Below, one piece after another: positions 1-4,960 of a stretch of 5,436 nucleotides of DNA. Position numbers and translations under genes: made by a program. Within the stretch, counting starts at the first letter, position 1. Each line of letters opens with the position of its first letter. Below the pieces are notes generated by a model. The model worked only from the letters and a program-made list of their open reading frames with translations. It searched no databases and was not told the origin of the DNA. Source of the stretch: Melioribacter roseus (GTDB lineage: Bacteria; Bacteroidota; Ignavibacteria; Ignavibacteriales; Melioribacteraceae); contig DYHC01000006.1 in NCBI GenBank assembly GCA_020724325.1, forward strand, positions 12,506-17,941, given 5' to 3'.

Positions 1-409
1 AGATAGAATTAATATTAAAGAAGGGTATGAATTAATACCGGTAGAACTGAACATATATTACGAACTTCCGTTCTCTACAGAAAAGTTCAAATTCTTTATG
101 GGAGGCGGTGGAGGTTTATACTTTGGTAAACATCTGCGCGAATTCGGCGATATTGAATTTGTTGATAACGGAAGTAAAATTGGTTACGGAATTAATGTTG
201 CTGTAGGGATGGATTATCTTTTAAATGAATTAATTTCTATAAGAGGGCAGATGCGCTTTAGAGATCCGGAATTGACTCTCTTCAGCCGGTATTCCGCTCC
301 TGCTGTTAACTACGGCGAAAAAAGATACTTACTTTCTAACAGCGATTTTTCTTCCAAAGTAAATATTGACGGTGTAACATTTACTATAGGATTGGCAATA
401 AATATTTAA
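1..409 (+). CDS. Outer-membrane beta-barrel protein, 3' part (5' end outside window)
   Basis: The reading frame is open from base 2 to the stop at 407-409, giving about 135 C-terminal residues; the true start lies upstream of the window. The ATG at 98 is internal: coding continues before it without a stop and with the same residue pattern (ELNIYYELPF). The protein shows alternating polar/hydrophobic stretches typical of transmembrane beta strands, such as KFKFFMGGGGGLYFG, IGYGINVAVGMDYL and a final strand VTFTIGLAINI that ends exactly at the C-terminus. Charged loops separate them. This fits small porin-like or OmpW/OMP_b-brl outer-membrane proteins with a C-terminal closing strand. The terminal residue is Ile rather than the common Phe/Tyr. 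A five-glycine run sits at the start of one strand. Specific function cannot be told. No terminator with a U-tract follows the stop. Confidence 0.7.
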   Translation, partial: DRINIKEGYELIPVELNIYYELPFSTEKFKFFMGGGGGLYFGKHLREFGDIEFVDNGSKIGYGINVAVGMDYLLNELISIRGQMRFRDPELTLFSRYSAPAVNYGEKRYLLSNSDFSSKVNIDGVTFTIGLAINI

Positions 410-420
410 GAAATTACCCT

Positions 421-443
421 ACGAGATCCTTGAAGGAAATCGT
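421..443. repeat. Imperfect hairpin (first of a cluster)
   Basis: ACGA (421-424) pairs with TCGT (440-443) and TCCT (427-430) pairs with AGGA (434-437). They are separated by a 2x2 internal loop (GA opposite AA) and closed by a 3-base TGA loop. It lies 12 bases before the two perfect hairpins at 456-489 and appears to belong to the same compact structured block. Confidence 0.4.
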
Positions 444-455
444 ATGTCATTTCTC

Positions 456-489
456 ATCCCGCCTTGCGGGATTCGAAATAACATTTCGA
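456..489. repeat. Two abutting perfect hairpins, REP-like intergenic element
   Basis: ATCCCGC-CTT-GCGGGAT (456-472) is a perfect 7-bp stem with a 3-base loop. It is followed with no spacer by TCGAAAT-AAC-ATTTCGA (473-489), a second perfect 7-bp stem with a 3-base loop. The first stem is GC-rich against an AT-rich background. Back-to-back short palindromes of this kind in an intergenic gap are typical of dispersed REP/MITE-like repeats in bacteria, but repetition elsewhere in the genome cannot be seen from this window. There is no U-tract, so a simple terminator is unlikely. Confidence 0.55.
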
Positions 490-583
490 ACCCGATTTAT
501 ACTGAGAGTTGAACCTAAACCTTGAATGCAAAGAGTTGTCATTTGTTTTCTCATGACCTTCAGGTTGTTCATCTTCACAATTC

Positions 584-613
584 TTCACACGTAATTATTT
601 TATTAATTATATT
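584..613 (+). promoter_or_regulatory. Candidate promoter for the aroK-aroB-GHL10 unit
   Basis: TTCACA (584-589) resembles a -35 box and TATATT (608-613) a -10 box, with an 18-base spacer. This would start transcription near 620, about 23 bases before the aroK ATG at 643, and would place the alternative upstream TTG codon (619) at or before the transcript start. The region is AT-rich, so chance matches are common, and promoter consensus in this lineage may differ. Confidence 0.3.
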
Positions 614-642
614 TTAGATTGAAAAGTAGAGCACGGTTAACG

Positions 643-1194
643 ATGCCCGATAAAAGAATATACTTAACTGGATTTATGACGAGCGGAAAGAGTACATTAG
701 GACCAATTCTTGCAAACGTCCTCGGATTGGATTTTTATGACCTTGATAGGGAAATTGAAAAGGAAGAGAATCTTACAGTAATAGAAATTTTTGAAAAGAA
801 AGGGGAAGAATATTTCCGCCATGTTGAAAGTAAAATTTTAAAAAACCTTTCTGCTAAGAATAACATTATTATTTCTTTAGGCGGAGGAACTATAATATGT
901 AAAAATAATTATGATTTGATGAAAGCGACGGGCAAAATAATCTATCTGAAAGTATCTCCCGGGAATTTGTATAGAAGACTAAAAAATAAAATTGACCGCC
1001 CGTTATTCAGAGACCTGGTTCTGGCTGAAAACCCTCAAGAAGATTTTATTAACAGGATTAAAGAGCTGCTCGAAAAACGAAGCGTCTTTTATGAAAAGGC
1101 AGACCTCTCAATTAATACCGATATTAATCCAATAGGAATTACAGTTGATAAAATTGCAAAAAAAATTATAGGACTATTCAATGAAAAAATTTGA
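643..1194 (+). CDS. aroK: Shikimate kinase
   Basis: Cytoplasmic enzyme that phosphorylates shikimate to shikimate-3-phosphate with ATP (fifth step to chorismate). The product is 183 residues, close to the family's usual 170-190. Visible motifs, counted from ATG 643: Walker A loop GFMTSGKST (10-18); the DxD pair in FYDLD (D33, D35), shikimate/Mg binding; the Arg of GEEYFR (R59); the glycine loop SLGGGT (78-83); the lid arginine in DRPLF (R119); and RSVFYEKAD (146-154), whose Arg likely contacts shikimate. All key residues are present, so it should be active. The frame extends up to a TTG at 619, but that adds eight non-conserved residues and has no ribosome site; the ATG lies nine residues before the Walker loop, as is usual. 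The 3' end overlaps aroB by 14 nt, a classic aroKB arrangement. Confidence 0.95.
   Translation: MPDKRIYLTGFMTSGKSTLGPILANVLGLDFYDLDREIEKEENLTVIEIFEKKGEEYFRHVESKILKNLSAKNNIIISLGGGTIICKNNYDLMKATGKIIYLKVSPGNLYRRLKNKIDRPLFRDLVLAENPQEDFINRIKELLEKRSVFYEKADLSINTDINPIGITVDKIAKKIIGLFNEKI
1170..1173 (+). promoter_or_regulatory. Ribosome binding site of aroB inside the aroK 3' end
   Basis: AGGA lies 7 bases before the aroB ATG and within the last codons of aroK. It is the clearest Shine-Dalgarno sequence in the window. Together with the 14-nt gene overlap it supports the 1181 start and suggests translational coupling of the two genes. Confidence 0.6.
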
Positions 1195-2281
1195 AATAAA
1201 AACTTCAAGCAAACTTTATCCGGTATACTATGAAAGCGGATTATTTCAAAAATTAAATTTGCTTATTGCTAAACACGATCTTAAACAGAATACGTTCATA
1301 ATTATTGATCAAAATGTTTATAAATATCACAATGAAAAAATTGATTCTTTTATCTCCAGGCTTAACGTAAAAGTCTGCCTTTATAGTATTAACCCCAGCG
1401 AAATAAATAAATCTCACACTCAATTGAATGATATTTACTCAGCGCTAATAGAAAACGGATTTGGCAGAGATACACTAATTGTAGCGATAGGCGGCGGAAT
1501 TACGGGAGATATTGCGGGATTTGCAGCCTCAACTTTTAGCCGGGGAGTTAATATTATTCATGTTCCCACAACTTTACTTGCTATGGTAGATAGCTCAATT
1601 GGCGGCAAAACTGGAATTAATTTTGAATCCACAAAAAATATTATCGGAACGTTTTACCAGCCGGATTTTGTTCTTATTGATACTGACTTTCTAAAAACAT
1701 TACCCGAAGAAGAATTTATCTGCGGTTTGGGCGAAGTAATTAAATACTCGCTGCTGATTGGAAATGGATTTCTTAAAGAAATTAAAAAAAGCTTATCAAA
1801 ATCCCTTAAGCTGGATAAAAAGCTTCTTCTCGATTCCATTGATACATGTATTAAATTTAAGTCCGGTATTGTTGAAAAGGATGAAAAAGAATTAAACGGC
1901 TTACGAAAAGTACTAAACCTCGGGCATACTTTTGCCCATGCTATTGAAGTTGAACGCGGACATACAATTAAACACGGGCAGTCGGTAATTATTGGCTTAA
2001 CCTGTTCTCTCTATTTGTCAAAAAAACTTGGTATACTTAATGAAAAACTGTTCAAGGAATATTTATCATTATTTCTGTTAGCAAAGGAAAAGATAAGACT
2101 TCCATTCTTTTATCCAGTTAAGATATATGAGATTATGAAGCGCGACAAAAAAGCTGCTAATAATAAATTGAAATTTGTTCTGCTAAAAGAAGCGGGGAAT
2201 ATTTTAATTGACGTTGAAGCATCAAAACATTTGGTGCTCGATTCTATTAATGAAGGACTAAATCATTTTATTGTAGATTAA
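1181..2281 (+). CDS. aroB: 3-dehydroquinate synthase
   Basis: Cytoplasmic NAD- and divalent-metal-dependent enzyme that converts DAHP to 3-dehydroquinate (second step of the shikimate pathway). At 366 residues it is full length. The N-terminal half is a nucleotide-binding fold with the NAD loop AIGGGITGD (102-110), then HVPTTLLAMVDSSIGGKTGIN (about 127-147) and the lysine in ESTKN (K152). The C-terminal half is helical and metal-binding. The three expected ligands are Glu in GLGE (E185), His in LNLGHT (H249) and His in IKHGQ (H265). RKVLNLGHTFAHAIE and MKRDKK (319-324) are also strongly conserved in the family. No catalytic residue is missing. The start is supported by AGGA 7 nt upstream and by the overlap with aroK. 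The next gene follows after 4 nt, so co-transcription is likely. Confidence 0.97.
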   Translation: MKKFEIKTSSKLYPVYYESGLFQKLNLLIAKHDLKQNTFIIIDQNVYKYHNEKIDSFISRLNVKVCLYSINPSEINKSHTQLNDIYSALIENGFGRDTLIVAIGGGITGDIAGFAASTFSRGVNIIHVPTTLLAMVDSSIGGKTGINFESTKNIIGTFYQPDFVLIDTDFLKTLPEEEFICGLGEVIKYSLLIGNGFLKEIKKSLSKSLKLDKKLLLDSIDTCIKFKSGIVEKDEKELNGLRKVLNLGHTFAHAIEVERGHTIKHGQSVIIGLTCSLYLSKKLGILNEKLFKEYLSLFLLAKEKIRLPFFYPVKIYEIMKRDKKAANNKLKFVLLKEAGNILIDVEASKHLVLDSINEGLNHFIVD

Positions 2282-2285
2282 GATT

Positions 2286-4046
2286 ATGAAAATTGTCTTG
2301 TTCACTTCACCAAAAGTTTTTATTAATTTCCTACAAACGAACGTAATAATGATTATTAGTTTAGTCTTAGCCATGGTTTTTCACAGCTTAACCATTCACG
2401 CACAAATCGATCGTGAAACAAGAGCAGTTTGGGTTGCAACAAATTACCGGCTGGATTGGCCGCCTCTAACTTACGATCAGAAAAAACAGAAACAAGCTCT
2501 TGTAAAAATTTTCGATAACATAAAAGAGAAAAATCTAAACACGGTTTATTTTCAGGTTAGAAGTAATGGAACGGTAATGTTTAACTCTTCGTTCGAAGCG
2601 CTCTCTCCATACATTACCGGAAAAGTTGGCGGTAGTGCAACGTATGAACCGCTAAAATTTGCAATTGAAGAAGCTCGTAAACACGGTTTGGAAATTCATG
2701 CGTGGGTTAATACGGTCCGCTGCTTCACAGGAAACGAAACAACTACATTAAATAATCCAGGGCATATTATTCATAGAAAACCGGAATGGGTTGTAGAAGA
2801 TTTTCGCGACGGTGTTAAATCTTATTGGCTTGACCCAGGCTTACCTGAAGTTAGAGAATATATTGCAAGTATAATTGAAGAAATGGTTGAAGACTATGAT
2901 TTGGATGGAGTTCACCTGGATTTTATAAGATATCCCGGAAAAAATTTTGATGATTCGTTCTCTTATAATGTTTACGGGAATGGAATTCCTTTGGATGAAT
3001 GGAGGAGAAGTAATATCACATCTCTTGTAGAATTAATAAACAAAAAAGTGAAAACTAAAAAACCGTTTGTAAAAGTTGGAGCTGCACCAATTGGAGTATT
3101 TAAAAATCAGAGTGAAATGTATGGATGGGAAGGATATTCGGAAATCTATCAAGATTCGCGCGAGTGGCTGCGGCGTGGACTGCTCGATTATGCAGCTCCG
3201 CAAATTTACTGGTCGCTTTCGGAAAATACACGGTTTGATCTTATTGCAAAAGAATGGGTGGAAAATTCCTATGGAAGACAAATTATTCTTGGAATAGGTG
3301 CTTATAAAGAAAATGTAAAACCGGATATTGAAGAAATGATTAAATACTCACGAGTAATAAACGCAGATGGAGTGGCATTCTTTAGGTATTCAAGTATTGC
3401 GGATTATAATTTCGAAAACTTCCCGAATAAAGTTTTACCTTCATTAATGAGCTGGCTGGGAGGTACTTACCCCGCCCCTCCTTCAAATCTGCAAGTAATT
3501 GTTTCAGATTCAGGTAAAGGTCATTATAGTTTTAAGTGGAAGATTGCAGAAAAACAATCGAAAGATAGTATTGCTTATTATGGAATCTACAGCTTGCCTC
3601 ATCCTGCTGCAGAACTTCTTCCGGATTATATGATAGATGTAATTCCTGCACAGCAAACCTCTTACTCACTTTCAATTGATAGACCTGATAGAATAAATTA
3701 TTACTTTACAATTAATTCTATAAGTAAGTTGTGGAATGAAAGTATAGAATCCTCCAATGTGGTTCATGTTCAATCGGATCAACTAAGGTCAATTCTTGTT
3801 TCACCCTGGAAAACAAATCCGGTTTTGGTTAAGAATGAAGAGAATAATTTTACTCTCCTAATCCACTCTGCAGTCAACCAGGGCATTAAATTGATAGGTG
3901 TAGAAAATGTTAATTCTGAAATAATTTTGGAAATGGAAGTGAAACCCGGAAAGAATTTATTTAGCATCATTAAAGATATTACAAAGTATAATGCGCTTAG
4001 ACTATTGTATGTTTTGGATGGAATGGAAGTAGAAGTTAAGTTCTAA
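2286..4046 (+). CDS. Secreted GHL10-family (DUF187) glycosyl-hydrolase-like protein with fibronectin III domain
   Basis: 586 residues. The N-terminus has a hydrophobic export segment (about 22-37) ending TIHA|QIDRE, a plausible signal-peptidase I site after A39. The GHL10 TIM-barrel domain spans about 43-390: ETRAVWVATNYRLDWPP (44-60) at the first strand, HGLEIHAWVN (133-142), DGVHLDFIRYPG (207-218) with the acidic residues expected at the active site, and APQIYWS (304-310). Residues about 396-495 resemble fibronectin III (PPSNLQV, YYGIYSLP, NYYFTINSISKLWNES). The last 90 residues (about 497-586) look beta-rich but I do not recognise them, and they lack a typical T9SS sorting tail. E. coli DigH, of this family, cleaves stem-peptide-free peptidoglycan at the divisome; a cell-envelope glycan role here is inference. 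The start is uncertain: the Met at 2349 would give a more compact signal peptide, but neither has a clear ribosome site. Its 4-nt gap from aroB suggests the same transcript. Confidence 0.85.
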   Translation: MKIVLFTSPKVFINFLQTNVIMIISLVLAMVFHSLTIHAQIDRETRAVWVATNYRLDWPPLTYDQKKQKQALVKIFDNIKEKNLNTVYFQVRSNGTVMFNSSFEALSPYITGKVGGSATYEPLKFAIEEARKHGLEIHAWVNTVRCFTGNETTTLNNPGHIIHRKPEWVVEDFRDGVKSYWLDPGLPEVREYIASIIEEMVEDYDLDGVHLDFIRYPGKNFDDSFSYNVYGNGIPLDEWRRSNITSLVELINKKVKTKKPFVKVGAAPIGVFKNQSEMYGWEGYSEIYQDSREWLRRGLLDYAAPQIYWSLSENTRFDLIAKEWVENSYGRQIILGIGAYKENVKPDIEEMIKYSRVINADGVAFFRYSSIADYNFENFPNKVLPSLMSWLGGTYPAPPSNLQVIVSDSGKGHYSFKWKIAEKQSKDSIAYYGIYSLPHPAAELLPDYMIDVIPAQQTSYSLSIDRPDRINYYFTINSISKLWNESIESSNVVHVQSDQLRSILVSPWKTNPVLVKNEENNFTLLIHSAVNQGIKLIGVENVNSEIILEMEVKPGKNLFSIIKDITKYNALRLLYVLDGMEVEVKF

Positions 4047-4071
4047 ATTTTATCGATGTAAAAATTTGTTA

Positions 4072-4103
4072 AATCCAAATTTTTCTAATGAAAAATTTGG
4101 GTT
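4072..4103. repeat. 14-bp AT-rich hairpin after the GHL10 gene
   Basis: CCAAATTTTTC (4075-4085) pairs perfectly with GAAAAATTTGG (4090-4100) around a 4-base loop TAAT. The stem extends by a T-G wobble and two A-T pairs to 14 bp. It begins 26 bases past the GHL10 stop. It could end or protect the aroK-aroB-GHL10 transcript, but no U-tract follows on either strand, so intrinsic termination is not clear. A copy of AAAAATTTG followed by TTAAAT also occurs directly at 4060-4074 and again at 4091-4107. Confidence 0.45.
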
Positions 4104-4112
4104 AAATTGGCT

Positions 4113-4196
4113 ATGAAACTTTTGCAAAGTACTGAAGTTGAATACTTTGATATAAATGATATGATTAAAAAAAATATTTTCGCAGAACAAATTTAA
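4113..4196 (+). CDS. Doubtful 27-codon ORF upstream of the DUF192 gene
   Basis: ATG at 4113 opens a 27-residue frame that ends at TAA 4194-4196, nine bases before the DUF192 start. The peptide begins MKLLQSTEVEYFDIND and ends KKNIFAEQI, a mixed composition unlike random AT-rich translation. It has no Shine-Dalgarno sequence, no recognisable homology, and a candidate promoter lies inside it. It could be a small protein, a leader peptide or simply chance. I would not treat it as a gene without conservation data. Confidence 0.15.
   Translation: MKLLQSTEVEYFDINDMIKKNIFAEQI
4138..4165 (+). promoter_or_regulatory. Candidate promoter for the DUF192 gene
   Basis: TTGAAT (4138-4143) and TATGAT (4160-4165) with a 16-base spacer resemble sigma-70 -35 and -10 boxes. 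The implied start near 4172 leaves a leader of about 35 bases before ATG 4206. The 159-base gap and hairpin upstream also suggest that this gene has its own transcript. The background is AT-rich, so this is a weak call. Confidence 0.25.
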
Positions 4197-4205
4197 AATG
4201 GTTAT

Positions 4206-4772
4206 ATGCCTAAACAAAAAGCAAAAGGGAAAAAACCCGTTAAAAAAAATCTGTTTGTTCAGATTACAGTTGTAGTAATTCTTGCTGGATTTGTAATCTA
4301 TTTTGTACTCTCAAACTTCATACTAAAAAAGCCAGCAGCATCAGATAGTGATTTAGAGCGTGCTATGAAAAACAAAATAACTTACGCTTTCCATAAGGAA
4401 GGGGAATTAGTGTTTACTACTAACAATGGCAATACCATTTCCAAAATTGATATTGAAATTGCAGATGATGATCAGCAGAGAGAATTAGGATTGATGATGC
4501 GCCGAAGCTTGAAGGAAGATAACGGAATGCTGTTCATCTTTCCACTCGAAACTTTACAGGCATTCTGGATGAAAAACACAATTATTCCGCTCGATATAAT
4601 TTATGTAAATGCACAGAACGAAATAGTAAAGATTTACAAAAACACCGTACCCTATTCAGAAAAATCTTTGCCGTCTGGAAAGCCGTCTCTTTACGTTGTA
4701 GAAGTTAACAGCGGATATACCGATAAGCACGGAATTAAAGAGGGCGATAAAATAATCTGGAAGAGAGATTAA
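4206..4772 (+). CDS. Membrane-anchored DUF192 domain protein
   Basis: 188 residues. A lysine-rich N-terminus (MPKQKAKGKKPVKKN, 1-15) precedes one hydrophobic segment (about 16-40), which reads as an uncleaved anchor with the basic end in the cytoplasm. The domain faces the periplasm. The DUF192 domain (PF02643) covers about 75-185: RELGLMMRRSL (92-102), NGMLFIFP (106-113), the hallmark FWMKNTIIPLDIIYV (120-134), and SLYVVEVNSGYTDKHGIKEGD (about 161-181). The biochemical function of DUF192 proteins is not established; they are small, widespread, usually exported single-domain proteins. This copy is complete and intact. No Shine-Dalgarno precedes the ATG, but the lysine-rich tract and anchor begin right after it, and no better in-frame start is available. 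It converges with the aconitase gene on the other strand. Confidence 0.88.
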   Translation: MPKQKAKGKKPVKKNLFVQITVVVILAGFVIYFVLSNFILKKPAASDSDLERAMKNKITYAFHKEGELVFTTNNGNTISKIDIEIADDDQQRELGLMMRRSLKEDNGMLFIFPLETLQAFWMKNTIIPLDIIYVNAQNEIVKIYKNTVPYSEKSLPSGKPSLYVVEVNSGYTDKHGIKEGDKIIWKRD

Positions 4773-4804
4773 ATTCCGATCAAGTAACATCTCCCTTATT
4801 TTTT
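4761..4804 (+). terminator. Candidate intrinsic terminator of the DUF192 gene
   Basis: AAGAGAGAT (4761-4769) pairs with ATCTCCCTT (4789-4797), eight pairs with one A-C mismatch and a long 19-base loop. It is followed after one A by six T (4799-4804). The stem starts within the last codons of the gene and its 3' arm touches the stop codon of the basic ORF on the opposite strand. The long loop and mismatch make it a weak terminator. Confidence 0.35.
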
Positions 4805-4960
4805 CTTAATCAGCTTCTTAAAAGTTTTTTTCGCCGGTTTTCGAATCGCTTTCCTAGCTACCTTTTTAGCCGCAGCTTTCTTCTTGGTTTTTAAACTTTT
4901 CTTAACATCCTTTTTCTTAATAATCTTTCCTTCCTTCCTTCCTTCCTTCCTTCTTTCCAT
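4796..4960 (-). CDS. Lysine-rich basic ORF or displaced aconitase C-terminal tail, 54 aa
   Basis: On the minus strand, an ATG at 4960-4958 opens a 54-residue frame ending at TAA 4798-4796. It is +1 relative to aconitase and overlaps its last 44 bases. AAGGAAGG abuts the ATG as a possible, rather close, ribosome site. Residues 4-11 are encoded by the GGAA repeat. Residues 15-54 (from KKKDVKKS to KKLIKKK) contain 20 Lys and 2 Arg but only one acidic residue, with Ala, Pro, Val and Ile spaced as in [19 protein letters not shown]. This resembles the disordered histone-H1-like tails that bind nucleic acid. The 40 codons are free of stops while the other frames hit stops quickly, so the frame probably is or was translated. 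It is either the tail of aconitase put out of frame by repeat length, or a separate overlapping gene. The first seems more natural because aconitase already turns basic (MKRK) before the repeat. Confidence 0.5.
   Translation of the reverse strand: MERRKEGRKEGKIIKKKDVKKSLKTKKKAAAKKVARKAIRKPAKKTFKKLIKKK

Larger units (their letters stand above)
410..642. other. Non-coding gap between the barrel gene and aroK
   Basis: No convincing reading frame was found on either strand in this stretch of about 230 bases. The left half (421-489) holds three consecutive small hairpins, listed separately. Around 537-565 a looser echo of the same arrangement occurs: TGTCATTT...CTCAT followed by the palindromic ACCT-TC-AGGT. 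The right third (about 575-620) is very AT-rich and holds the likely aroK promoter. None of the hairpins is followed by a T-tract, so none reads as a classical intrinsic terminator for the upstream gene. Confidence 0.6.

Noticed and set aside
456..489. Intrinsic terminator for the barrel-protein gene
   Set aside because: The stems are perfect, but neither is followed by a T-tract on either strand, so a repeat element is the better reading.
619..642. TTG start eight codons upstream of the aroK ATG
   Set aside because: The added residues are not part of the shikimate kinase family, there is no ribosome site, and the candidate promoter puts transcription start at about this point.
1654..1839. 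Open frame on the minus strand within aroB
   Set aside because: It lies antisense to conserved aroB sequence including the metal-ligand region, and its translation has no protein-like motif.
3033..3297. Open frames on both strands inside the GHL10 gene (minus 3033-3281, plus 3076-3297)
   Set aside because: They overlap the clearly coding GHL10 barrel domain and have no recognisable content or start signals.
3779..3970. Open frame on the minus strand at the end of the GHL10 gene
   Set aside because: It is antisense to the C-terminal domain, with no start signal or motif.
3774..4046. Type IX secretion sorting domain at the GHL10 C-terminus
   Set aside because: The usual NP.N..T.I.F / YD..G..V pattern and the terminal basic motif are not present.
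4927..4953. CRISPR or other long-unit repeat array
   Set aside because: The repeat unit is only four bases with no spacers; it is a simple microsatellite.
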